NCBI GenBank assembly: GCA_002440945.1
Contig: DJWG01000010.1
Coordinates: 23,048 to 31,815 of the forward strand
Source of the DNA: Rhodobacteraceae bacterium UBA6236
GTDB taxonomy: Bacteria > Pseudomonadota > Alphaproteobacteria > Rhodobacterales > Rhodobacteraceae
DNA length: 8,768 bases
Direction: 5' to 3'
A program made the translations under genes and the position numbers. A model generated the notes under the pieces. It saw only the letters and a program-made list of their open reading frames with translations, was not told where the DNA came from and made no database searches. This document shows positions 1 to 6,246 of this stretch, one piece after another. Every line of letters starts with the position of its first letter. Positions within the stretch are counted from its first letter, which is position 1.

Positions 1-758
1 CGGCCCAGCTTGCGGTGGTCGCGCTTCGCGGCCTCCTCCAGCATGGTGACATAGGCCTTCAGGTCGTCACGGTTCTTGAAGGCGACGCCGTAGATGCGCT
101 GCAACTGCTTGTTGCGGTGATCGCCGCGCCAATAGGCGCCCGCTACCGACATCAGCTTGAAGGCATCGGCCGGAAGCTGGCCCGTGTGCTGCAGATGCGG
201 GCCGCGGCACAGATCCTGCCAATGGCCGTGCCAGTACATCCGCAGCGGTTCGTCCCCCGGAATCGCCTCGATCAGCTCGACCTTGAAGGGTTCGTTTTTC
301 TTGATGTAGTGGGCGATGGCGCGCGAACGGTCCCAGACCTCGGTCTTGACCGGATCGCGTTCGTTGATGATCGCCTTCATTTCCTTTTCGATCAGGCCAA
401 GATCTTCGGGCGTGAAGGGCTCGTCGCGGTCGAAGTCGTAATACCAGCCGTTTTCCACCACCGGGCCGATGGTCACCTTGACCTCGGGCCAGAGCTTCTG
501 GACGGCACGGGCCATGACGTGGGCGAAGTCGTGGCGGATCAGTTCCAGCGCCTGCGCGTCATCCTTCATCGTGTGGATGGCGATGCTCGCGTCGTCGGTG
601 ATCGGCCATTGCAGATCGTAGTGCTTGCCATCGACGCTGGCCGAGATCGCGGCCTTGCCGAGCGAAGGCGCAATCGCCGATGCAACTTCGGCGGCGGTCA
701 CGCCCTTGGCGAATTCGCGGGACTTGCCATCGGGGAATGTCAGGGAAATCTGGCTCAT
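1..758 (-). CDS. thrS: Threonyl-tRNA synthetase, N-terminal part (partial at window edge)
   Basis: Cytoplasmic class II aminoacyl-tRNA synthetase that charges tRNA-Thr with threonine. The visible 252 codons start at ATG 758, preceded by GAGGAG (772-767) with 8 bases of spacing. Residues 1-60 form the TGS domain (begins [16 protein letters not shown]). The editing domain follows: an HxxxH pair at H76/H80 (RHDFAH) and the DLCRGPH motif with C184 and H188, matching the zinc-type editing-site residues known from E. coli ThrS (H73, H77, C182, H186). The stretch around residues 208-252 ([18 protein letters not shown], ending RDHRKLG) is the typical linker into the catalytic core. The catalytic and anticodon-binding domains lie beyond the window. 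The long open frame on the opposite strand (about 15-899) is a codon-bias shadow. The gene is divergent from the hydrolase at 916. Confidence 0.97.
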   Translation of the reverse strand, partial: MSQISLTFPDGKSREFAKGVTAAEVASAIAPSLGKAAISASVDGKHYDLQWPITDDASIAIHTMKDDAQALELIRHDFAHVMARAVQKLWPEVKVTIGPVVENGWYYDFDRDEPFTPEDLGLIEKEMKAIINERDPVKTEVWDRSRAIAHYIKKNEPFKVELIEAIPGDEPLRMYWHGHWQDLCRGPHLQHTGQLPADAFKLMSVAGAYWRGDHRNKQLQRIYGVAFKNRDDLKAYVTMLEEAAKRDHRKLG

Positions 759-823
759 CGGCCGTTCTCCTCGTCGGTTTGGCGCCTACGGGTGCGCCCG
801 GTTGCGGGTTATGTCTCCGCGCC

Positions 824-852
824 TCTATCCCGCGCCGCGCCGCCGATGTCAA
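824..852 (-). promoter_or_regulatory. Sigma70-type promoter of thrS
   Basis: Read on the minus strand, a perfect TTGACA (-35, 852-847) is followed after exactly 17 bases by GATAGA (-10, 829-824). This predicts a start near 817 and a leader of about 60 bases before the thrS ATG at 758. No T-box or attenuator hairpin was obvious in the leader. The boxes are seen directly; promoter activity is inferred. Confidence 0.7.
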
Positions 853-915
853 CGCTGCACGGTTTGTGCCAGATCCTCGCAGGTGCTAGGCAACCATAGA
901 AAGACGGAGGCTGAG

Positions 916-1668
916 ATGACCGAGTTTCTGAACGCGAACGGGCGGCGGATCGCCTACAACCGCAGCGAAGGGCAGGGGCCCTGGGTCGTGTTCCTGGGCG
1001 GGTTCCGGTCCGACATGCAGGGCACCAAGGCGCTGGCGCTGGAAGACTGGGCGCGGGCCACGGGTCGGGCCTTCCTGCGCTTCGATTATTCCGGGCATGG
1101 GGAATCGTCGGAAGATTTCCTTGACGGTTCCATCGGCGACTGGGCGGCCGATGCCGAGGCCGCGATCCGCGTCCTGACCTCTGGTCCGGTGGTGCTTGTG
1201 GGATCATCGATGGGGGGCTGGATCTCGGTTTTGATGACGAAACGGCTTCGGGATCGTATCGCAGGGCTGGTCACGATCGCCGCCGCGCCGGATTTCACCG
1301 AAGACAGCATGTGGGCCGGGTTTTCCGAAGCCCAGCGGGCCGAGTTGATGGACAAGGGCCAGGTCGCGCTGCCGTCCGACTATTCCGATGAGCCCTACAT
1401 CATCACCCGCCGTCTGATCGAGGACGGACGGTCGCACCTCGTGCTGCGCGATCCGTTGAACCTGCCGTTCCCGGTTCGCTTCCTGCAAGGCACGGCGGAC
1501 GCCGATGTGGCGATATCGGTTGCGCTGCGGCTTCTGGATCATGCGACCGGACCGGACCTGCGCCTGACGCTGGTGAAGGACGCCGATCACCGGCTTTCCA
1601 CCCTGGACAATCTGGCGTTGATCCTGCGTTCGGTCGAAGAGGTGCTGGACCGGATCGAAACCGCCTGA
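916..1668 (+). CDS. Alpha/beta hydrolase, ABHD10-like
   Basis: A 250-residue cytoplasmic alpha/beta hydrolase without a signal peptide. The start is ATG 916, because ACGGAGG (904-910) lies 5 bases upstream; the open frame extends further 5' to 625, but that part runs through the thrS gene on the other strand. Visible motifs: an oxyanion-side segment FLGGFRSDMQGTKA (27-40), FDYSGHGES (56-64), the nucleophile elbow GSSMGGW with Ser98 (96-102), the likely acid Asp195 in QGTADADV, and the likely catalytic His225 in KDADHRLS. The FDYSG, GSSMGGW and SDMxGxKAxALE patterns are those I associate with the ABHD10 family, whose mammalian member is a mitochondrial thioesterase/esterase; the substrate of the bacterial relatives is not known to me. 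It is divergent from thrS across 157 bases and convergent with phaZ across 45. A weak promoter-like pair (TTGTGC 864-869, TAGGCA 887-892, 17-base spacer) precedes it. The proximity to phaZ, another alpha/beta hydrolase, may be coincidental. Confidence 0.9.
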   Translation: MTEFLNANGRRIAYNRSEGQGPWVVFLGGFRSDMQGTKALALEDWARATGRAFLRFDYSGHGESSEDFLDGSIGDWAADAEAAIRVLTSGPVVLVGSSMGGWISVLMTKRLRDRIAGLVTIAAAPDFTEDSMWAGFSEAQRAELMDKGQVALPSDYSDEPYIITRRLIEDGRSHLVLRDPLNLPFPVRFLQGTADADVAISVALRLLDHATGPDLRLTLVKDADHRLSTLDNLALILRSVEEVLDRIETA

Positions 1669-1680
1669 GCGGCAAGGGCT

Positions 1681-1705
1681 GGTCCGGCCCTGTGCAGGCC
1701 GGACC
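1681..1705. terminator. Hairpin between convergent hydrolase and phaZ genes
   Basis: GGTCCGGCC (1681-1689) and GGCCGGACC (1697-1705) form a perfect 9-bp stem with a 7-base loop. It fills the 45-base gap between the two converging stop codons, so it probably ends transcription from both sides. No strong T-tract follows on either strand, so efficiency is uncertain and Rho or another factor may contribute. Confidence 0.6.
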
Positions 1706-1713
1706 GGTCAGTT

Positions 1714-2985
1714 TCAGACCGCGCGGATTGCGCTGCGTTTGGTCCGCGTCGGGCGGTTGCTGTTCCGATCCAGGAAATCCAGCACCAGCGGGCGGATATT
1801 GGTCCGCCACGAATTGCCTGCAAAGATCCCGTAGTGGCCCGCGCCCGGCTCCAGGTGGCTGGCCTTCATGTCATCGGCCAGGCTGGTGCAGAGATCCAGC
1901 GCGGCAAGGCATTGCCCCGGGGCCGAGATGTCGTCCTTTTCGCCTTCGACCACCATCACCGCGACATCGGTGATCCGCGAGGCATCGACGCGGCGGCCAT
2001 CGACGACGAAGCTGTTGGTCGCGACTTCGCGCTTCTTGAAGATCCGTTCCACCGTCGAGAGGTAGAATTCCGCCGTCATGTCCATGACCGACAGGTATTC
2101 GTCGTAGAAGCGGTTGTGCTTGTCCCTTTCGCCCGCTTCGCCCTTGGCGGCGCGGATGATCTGGTTCTGGAAGGCGCGGGAATGCGTATCGGCATTCATC
2201 GAGATGAAGGACGCCAACTGCAGAAGGCCCGGATAGACCAGACGCCCGGCGCCGGCGTATTTGAACCCGACGCGCTGGATCGCCAGGTGTTCCAGCTGGC
2301 CCATGGTCATGCGGTTGCCGAAGTCGGTCACTTCGGTCGGTGCGGCATCCGGGTCGACCGGGCCGCCGATCAGCGTCAGCGTGCGCGGCTGCGCCTCGGG
2401 CTCGGCCTCGGCAAGGTAGGCGGTCGCGGCAAGGGTCAGCGGCACCGGCTGGCAGACCGCGATGACGTTGATGTCCGGCCCCAGGTGGCGGATGAAGTCG
2501 GCCAGATAAAGCGTGTAGTCTTCGATGTCGAACTTGCCTTCGCTGACGGGAATGTCACGGGCATTTCGCCAATCCGTAATATAAACTTCACAATCCGGCA
2601 GCAGGCTTGCAACGGTAGTGCGCAGCAGAGTCGCATAATGCCCGGACATGGGCGCCACCAGAAGAACCCGGCGGGAACGCGGTTCGCGCCCGGACACACG
2701 GAAATGAATCAGGTCGCCGAAGGGCCGATGGACCAGCGTTTCGGTCGAAACAAGATGATCCTGGCCTTCGTCACCCACGATGGTGACGATGCCCCAGTCG
2801 GGCTTGATGACCATGCGCGCGAAGCTGCGTTCGGTGACGCGTCCCCAGGCGGACATGACCTTGAACATCGGGTGTGGAAAAAGGCCCCAGACGGGATAGG
2901 AGGCCATGGCACGCGCACTTGCGCCCAGCCATTCATTCGTGTTCCTGATGCTTTCCATCAGGTCGTAAGTTTCCATACCCTTCAT
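1714..2985 (-). CDS. phaZ: Intracellular polyhydroxybutyrate depolymerase
   Basis: Degrades stored PHB inside the cell, acting on the amorphous granule polymer. The 423-residue length is close to the roughly 420 of Ralstonia-type PhaZ1. Family motifs: LVAPMSGHYATLLR, VYITDWRNARDIP, LYLADFIRHLGPDINVIAVCQP, and the C-terminal GAGHYGIFAG. Counting from the Met at 2985, the catalytic triad is Cys178 (in VCQP; this family uses Cys rather than Ser), Asp351 (in VEGEKDD) and His384 (in GAGHYG), consistent with C183/D355/H388 known in Ralstonia. There is no signal peptide, which fits an intracellular enzyme. Three ATGs occur in tandem (2991, 2988, 2985); AAGGA (2996-2992) abuts the first and is 6 bases from the third, so I chose 2985. 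A fourth Met at 2976 is possible. It diverges from phaC and shares an intergenic region of about 90 bases. The C-terminus ends in a basic tail (RPTRTKRSAIRAV). The long plus-strand frame opposite is a shadow. Confidence 0.96.
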   Translation of the reverse strand: MKGMETYDLMESIRNTNEWLGASARAMASYPVWGLFPHPMFKVMSAWGRVTERSFARMVIKPDWGIVTIVGDEGQDHLVSTETLVHRPFGDLIHFRVSGREPRSRRVLLVAPMSGHYATLLRTTVASLLPDCEVYITDWRNARDIPVSEGKFDIEDYTLYLADFIRHLGPDINVIAVCQPVPLTLAATAYLAEAEPEAQPRTLTLIGGPVDPDAAPTEVTDFGNRMTMGQLEHLAIQRVGFKYAGAGRLVYPGLLQLASFISMNADTHSRAFQNQIIRAAKGEAGERDKHNRFYDEYLSVMDMTAEFYLSTVERIFKKREVATNSFVVDGRRVDASRITDVAVMVVEGEKDDISAPGQCLAALDLCTSLADDMKASHLEPGAGHYGIFAGNSWRTNIRPLVLDFLDRNSNRPTRTKRSAIRAV

Positions 2986-3032
2986 CATCATTCCTTGAAC
3001 GTGGATGATTCGTTCGCGCTGAAATCAACTTC

Positions 3033-3051
3033 CGTGGTTTCAAAGGCCACG
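3033..3051. repeat. Inverted repeat CGTGG-N9-CCACG in the phaZ/phaC divergent region
   Basis: CGTGG (3033-3037) and CCACG (3047-3051) form a perfect 5-bp dyad with a 9-base centre (TTTCAAAGG). It lies midway between the two divergent starts and touches the operator-like sequence at 3052. It could be a regulator site, a small hairpin or chance; nothing identifies a protein that binds it. Confidence 0.35.
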
Positions 3052-3062
3052 CTGCAATGCAA
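3052..3062. promoter_or_regulatory. Candidate PhaR operator upstream of phaC and phaZ
   Basis: CTGCAATGCAA matches the CTGC-N3-GCAG consensus reported for Rhodobacter PhaR with one mismatch (last base). It is 15 bases before the phaC ATG, directly ahead of its ribosome-binding site, and about 67 bases upstream of the phaZ start. Binding here could repress phaC and perhaps phaZ. I found no convincing -35/-10 pair for either gene, so the position relative to transcription starts is unknown. Confidence 0.5.
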
Positions 3063-3077
3063 CATTAGGGGGAGAAG

Positions 3078-4877
3078 ATGAATAAAACAACTGTTACAGA
3101 GGCGGGCTCCCCTGACCTGGAAAAGCTGAACGCCAATCTGGCCAAGATCGAGGAACTGTCCCAGCGCCTCGTGCGGGCCATGGCGAAAAAACGCGCCCCA
3201 AGCCCCGCGCTGGAAGCGCCCGGCCCCGATCTGGCCTTCAAGGCCTCGGCGGCCTGGTGGGCGGATGCGATCCACAACCCGGCGAAACTGGTCGAACAGC
3301 AGGTGAACTTCTGGGGCCAGGCGATCAAGCATTACATCGAGGCGCAGCAGGTTCTGGCGCAGGGCAAGCTTGAGGTGCCGACGGACAAGACCCCGAAGGA
3401 CCGCCGCTTTTCGAACCCGCTTTGGGATACCCATCCCTATTTCAACTTCGTCAAACAGCAATACCTGATCCAGTCGCAGGCCATGCAGAAGGCCGTCGAG
3501 GACATCGAGGGGCTGGATGCGGCGGATCGCAAGCGGCTGACCTATTTCACCGAACAGATCCTCAACATGATGGCGCCGACGAACTTCCTTGGCACCAACC
3601 CCGACGCGCTGGAACGCGCGGTGCAGACCGAAGGCGCAAGCCTGGTGCGCGGCCTGGAAAACCTGGTTCGCGACCTTGAGGCGAACGATGGCGGCCTGCT
3701 GGTGACGCTCGCCGACCCCGACGCCTTCACGCTGGGGGAAAACATCGCCGCCACCGAAGGCGCGGTCGTGTTCCGCAACCGCATGTTCGAGCTGATCCAG
3801 TACAAGCCCACCACCGAAAAGGTCCACGCGATCCCGCTGGTGATCTTCCCGCCCTGGATCAACAAGTTCTACGTCATGGACATGCGTCCCGAAAACAGCC
3901 TGATCAAATGGATCGTCGATCAGGGGTTCACGCTGTTCGTGGTCAGCTGGAAGAACCCCGACCGGAGCTATGCCGACGCCGGCCTGCTCGACTATGTCGA
4001 GGAAGGCTTCATCGCCGCCATCAACGAGGTCAAGCACATCACCCGGCAGAAGAAGGTCAACGCGGTGGGCTACTGCATCGCCGGGACCACGCTGTCGATC
4101 ACCCTGTCGCTGATGAAGCAGCGCGGCGACAAGTCGGTGAACTCGGCCACCTTCCTGACCACGCTCACCGATTTTTCCGACCCGGGCGAAGTGGGGGTGT
4201 TCCTGGACGAGGGCTTCCTTGGCGGGATCGAGGCCGAGGTGCGCCGGTCGGGCTTCCTGGACAAGTACTACATGAGCCGGACGTTCTCGTACCTGCGGTC
4301 GAACGACCTGATCTACGCGCCCGCGGTCCGCAATTACCTGCTGGGCGAATCGCCCCCGGCCTTCGACCTTCTTTACTGGAACGGCGACGGCACCAACCTT
4401 CCGGCGCGGATGGCGGTCGAATACCTGCGCGGCCTGTGTCAGTCGAATGGACTGATGAAGGGCGATTTCGAGATCGGCGGCACCACCGCATCCCTGAAGG
4501 ACATCGACGTGCCGCTTTGCGCAGTGGCGTGTGAAACCGACCACATCGCCGGTTGGCGCGCCTCTTATACCGGGATGGAACACATGGCTTCGACCGACAA
4601 GACGTTCATCCTGTCGGAAAGCGGCCATATCGCCGGGATCGTCAACCCGCCGTCCAAGGGCAAGTATGGCCACTACACCAACGCCGCCTGGCCCGAGGCC
4701 CCGGCGGACTGGAAAGCCGGCGCCGAACGCCACGCCGGAAGCTGGTGGCCGCGCTGGGGCGAATGGCTGGCGGCCAGGTCCGGAGCAATGACCGTGGCGC
4801 GCGCGATCGGTGATTCGGCCCATCCGGTGATCGAGCCGGCGCCCGGACTTTACGTTAGGGAAGTTCCAAATCTCTGA
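3078..4877 (+). CDS. phaC: Class I poly(3-hydroxyalkanoate) synthase
   Basis: Polymerises 3-hydroxyacyl-CoA (mainly 3-hydroxybutyryl-CoA) into polyester at the granule surface, releasing CoA. The 599-residue length fits class I synthases (Ralstonia PhaC is 589). The variable N-terminal region (1-105) is followed by the PhaC N-domain (about 107-280, with FSNPLWDTHPYFNFVKQQYL) and an alpha/beta-hydrolase catalytic domain (about 250-565). The lipase-like box is GYCIAG with nucleophile Cys333; the other triad members are Asp488 (CETDHIAGW) and His517 (SESGHIAG), corresponding to C319/D480/H508 of Ralstonia. Other conserved segments are PPWINKFYVMDM, SWKNPD and LLYWNGDGTNLP. ATG 3078 follows a GGGGGAGAAG ribosome-binding site. 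No subunit gene of the class III (phaE) or class IV synthases is adjacent, supporting class I. The 660-residue open frame antisense to it is a shadow. phaP follows after 140 bases with its own promoter. Confidence 0.98.
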   Translation: MNKTTVTEAGSPDLEKLNANLAKIEELSQRLVRAMAKKRAPSPALEAPGPDLAFKASAAWWADAIHNPAKLVEQQVNFWGQAIKHYIEAQQVLAQGKLEVPTDKTPKDRRFSNPLWDTHPYFNFVKQQYLIQSQAMQKAVEDIEGLDAADRKRLTYFTEQILNMMAPTNFLGTNPDALERAVQTEGASLVRGLENLVRDLEANDGGLLVTLADPDAFTLGENIAATEGAVVFRNRMFELIQYKPTTEKVHAIPLVIFPPWINKFYVMDMRPENSLIKWIVDQGFTLFVVSWKNPDRSYADAGLLDYVEEGFIAAINEVKHITRQKKVNAVGYCIAGTTLSITLSLMKQRGDKSVNSATFLTTLTDFSDPGEVGVFLDEGFLGGIEAEVRRSGFLDKYYMSRTFSYLRSNDLIYAPAVRNYLLGESPPAFDLLYWNGDGTNLPARMAVEYLRGLCQSNGLMKGDFEIGGTTASLKDIDVPLCAVACETDHIAGWRASYTGMEHMASTDKTFILSESGHIAGIVNPPSKGKYGHYTNAAWPEAPADWKAGAERHAGSWWPRWGEWLAARSGAMTVARAIGDSAHPVIEPAPGLYVREVPNL

Positions 4878-4922
4878 TTTGATTGCATAGTGCGAAATTT
4901 CTGCGGCGCGGCGCGAAAAAAC

Positions 4923-4951
4923 TTGAATTGCTGCACCGCAGAATGTATCTC
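4923..4951 (+). promoter_or_regulatory. phaP promoter
   Basis: TTGAAT (-35, 4923-4928) and TATCTC (-10, 4946-4951) are separated by exactly 17 bases. The predicted start is near 4958, giving a leader of about 60 bases before the phaP ATG. A perfect PhaR-type operator occupies the spacer, as expected for a strongly repressible phasin promoter. No Rho-independent terminator is evident between phaC and this promoter, so some readthrough from phaC is likely. Confidence 0.72.
4931..4941. promoter_or_regulatory. PhaR operator in the phaP promoter (perfect match)
   Basis: CTGCACCGCAG is an exact CTGC-N3-GCAG dyad, the element described for PhaR of Rhodobacter sphaeroides and similar to the TGC-rich targets in Paracoccus denitrificans. 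It lies entirely inside the 17-base spacer between the -35 and -10 boxes of phaP, where a bound repressor would exclude RNA polymerase. Confidence 0.8.
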
Positions 4952-4953
4952 TG

Positions 4954-4965
4954 TTGCACAAGCAG
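4954..4965. promoter_or_regulatory. Second candidate PhaR operator at the phaP start site
   Basis: TTGCACAAGCAG matches CTGC-N4-GCAG except for the first base. It covers the expected transcription start (about 4958) and its centre is about 23-24 bp from the perfect operator centre, roughly two helical turns. Two sites in tandem are also what has been reported upstream of phaP in Rhodobacter. It is a weaker match than the upstream site. Confidence 0.55.
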
Positions 4966-5017
4966 GGCATGGTGTTCGAAGCCCCGCAACCCTGATCCGC
5001 AAATGGAGTAGTTGGAT

Positions 5018-5476
5018 ATGGCCAAGACCCAGGACTTCACCAAAGTTATGCAAGACATGATGTCGTCGTTCCCGGTGGACGCGCATGCCGTTCAGGACGC
5101 CTTCCGCAACTCGGCCGCTTTCGGCGAGAAGTTCGCGAAAGTCGCTCTGGAAGCCGCCGAGAAATCGCACGAGATCTCGTCCAAGTGGACCCGTGACACC
5201 CTGGCGAAAGTCGGCAGCCTGACCAAGGTCAAGGAAGAGCCGGCTGACTACACCAAAGCCCTGTCGGAATTCGCTTCGGCCACCGCCGAAATGGCTGCCG
5301 AGAACATGGCTGCCTTCGCTGAAGTCGCGAAGAAAGTGCAGATGGAAACCGTCGAACTGATGCTCGCCGCCGGCAAGGACATGCAGGAAGACGCGACCGC
5401 TGCCGTCAAGAAAGCGACCACCGAAGTGACCGCCGCCGCCAAGAAGGCGACCTCGGCCGCTGCCGCCGTCAACTGA
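5018..5476 (+). CDS. phaP: Phasin (granule-associated protein)
   Basis: Small amphipathic protein that coats PHB granules and controls their number and size. It has 152 residues, a typical phasin length. It begins MAKTQDFTKVMQDMMSSFPVDA; residues about 25-115 are a run of predicted helices with the phasin_2-like pattern (AFRNSAAFGEKFAKVALEAA, then SSKWTRDTLAKV, then FASATAEMAAENMAAFAEVAKK). The tail (about 127-152) is rich in Ala, Lys and Thr, resembling the AAxKK(A/T) tails of many phasins. ATG 5018 was chosen because GGAG (5005-5008) is 9 bases upstream; an in-frame TTG at 5012 would be only 3 bases from it. Codon use is strongly restricted, fitting high expression. Expression is predicted to be repressed by PhaR through the operators at 4931 and 4954 and ends at the terminator at 5540. 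Confidence 0.96.
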   Translation: MAKTQDFTKVMQDMMSSFPVDAHAVQDAFRNSAAFGEKFAKVALEAAEKSHEISSKWTRDTLAKVGSLTKVKEEPADYTKALSEFASATAEMAAENMAAFAEVAKKVQMETVELMLAAGKDMQEDATAAVKKATTEVTAAAKKATSAAAAVN

Positions 5477-5539
5477 TCCAAATTCGGTTCGGGGGCGTAA
5501 TCAGTGCTCTGATTGGTCCCGGTAACCCCGATACGAGGG

Positions 5540-5575
5540 AAGGGCAGTCCTTTGGGCTGCCCTTTTCTTTTTGTT
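5540..5575 (+). terminator. Rho-independent terminator after phaP
   Basis: An 11-bp stem (5540-5550 with 5554-5564, one G-T wobble) with the 3-base loop TTT is followed by TTTTCTTTTTGTT. This is a textbook intrinsic terminator about 60 bases beyond the phaP stop. It separates phaP from phaR, so phaR should depend on its own promoter. Confidence 0.93.
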
Positions 5576-5603
5576 GTGTTTTCTTCGCCGCTGCGTAAGC
5601 TTG

Positions 5604-5614
5604 CTGCACTGCCG
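5604..5614. promoter_or_regulatory. Candidate PhaR operator upstream of phaR
   Basis: CTGCACTGCCG matches CTGC-N3-GCAG with one mismatch and sits 23 bases before the phaR ATG, within a TGC-rich stretch (5591-5612). PhaR autorepression is known in Paracoccus, so a site here is expected. No strong promoter pair was found in 5573-5637; TTGTTG at 5571-5576 is a weak -35 candidate without a good -10. Confidence 0.5.
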
Positions 5615-5637
5615 AAAGATCGCTGGGGGAGGGAAGA

Positions 5638-6210
5638 ATGGCCGAGGAAAAGAAGCCACTGCTGATCAAGCGCTACGCAAGCCGGAGGCTCTACAATACC
5701 GAAACCAGCGACTACGTTACGCTTGAAGACATCGCTGCCTTCATCCGCGAGGGGCGCGAGGTGCAGATCATCGACCTGAAAAGCGGTGATGACCTGACGC
5801 GGCAGTATCTCTTGCAGATCATCGCCGAACACGAAAGCCGCGGCGAAAATGTGCTGCCGGTGGATGTGCTGACGGATCTGGTCCGCAGCTACACCACGCA
5901 GGCGCAATCCGTGGTGCCGCAGTTCCTGGCCGCCAGCTTCGAGATGCTGCGCGAGGGCCAGTCGAAGATGATGGAAAACCTGACCGCGCTTCCCAATCCA
6001 ATGGCGTCGATGCCGGGTTTTGCCGAATTGCAGCGCCAGCAGCAGCAGTTCCTGAAATCCCTGATGGCGGGCTGGGGCCCGATCAGCGGGTCTTCGGGGC
6101 CGGCCATGGAAGAGGAAGCAAACCCCCGCAGCAAGGATCGCGGCGCGGATGAGCTTTCGCAGATCAAGAAGCAACTGGCCGAGCTTCAGAACAAACTCTC
6201 GAAGCTTTGA
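5638..6210 (+). CDS. phaR: Polyhydroxybutyrate-responsive transcriptional repressor
   Basis: DNA-binding repressor of phasin and PHB genes; in characterised homologues it also binds PHB, which releases it from DNA so that phasin is made when granules form. It has 190 residues. Residues 8-65 are the PHB/PHA accumulation regulator DNA-binding domain (IKRYASRRLYNTETSDYVTL, then IREGREVQIIDLKSGDDLTR). Residues about 66-110 form the second conserved domain (LPVDVLTDLVRSY, then FLAASFEMLREGQ). After a Met/Gln-rich linker the C-terminus carries a leucine-type heptad pattern (L173, I176, L180, L183, L187, L190), probably a coiled coil for oligomerisation. ATG 5638 follows GGAGG with 5 bases of spacing. 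The terminator after phaP isolates it upstream, and a hairpin at 6220 ends it before the convergent aminotransferase. Confidence 0.97.
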   Translation: MAEEKKPLLIKRYASRRLYNTETSDYVTLEDIAAFIREGREVQIIDLKSGDDLTRQYLLQIIAEHESRGENVLPVDVLTDLVRSYTTQAQSVVPQFLAASFEMLREGQSKMMENLTALPNPMASMPGFAELQRQQQQFLKSLMAGWGPISGSSGPAMEEEANPRSKDRGADELSQIKKQLAELQNKLSKL

Positions 6211-6219
6211 TCTGGCGGC

Positions 6220-6239
6220 GCCGGTCCTTTCGGACCGGC
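6220..6239. terminator. Hairpin between convergent phaR and aminotransferase genes
   Basis: GCCGGTCC (6220-6227) and GGACCGGC (6232-6239) form a perfect 8-bp stem with a 4-base loop: TTTC on the plus strand, GAAA (a stable GNRA tetraloop) in the minus-strand RNA. It lies in the 36-base gap between the two stops, so a bidirectional terminator is the natural reading. Neither side has a strong T-tract. Confidence 0.65.
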
Positions 6240-6246
6240 AGACCCC

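Noticed and set aside
15..899. 294-codon plus-strand frame over thrS
   Set aside because: The minus strand encodes an unmistakable ThrS N-terminus with TGS and editing motifs; the plus-strand frame is its shadow.
625..915. 97-codon N-terminal extension of the hydrolase frame
   Set aside because: It runs through the thrS coding region and promoter, and a good ribosome-binding site precedes ATG 916, where similarity to hydrolases begins.
1834..3081. 415-codon open frame on the plus strand, antisense to phaZ
   Set aside because: It mirrors the codon pattern of phaZ, which has full family motifs; no motif or ribosome-binding site supports the antisense frame.
2988..4970. 660-codon open frame on the minus strand, antisense to phaC
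   Set aside because: It lies opposite a clear, complete phaC, has the low-complexity Arg/His/Gly/Val composition of a GC-bias shadow, and shows no recognisable motif.
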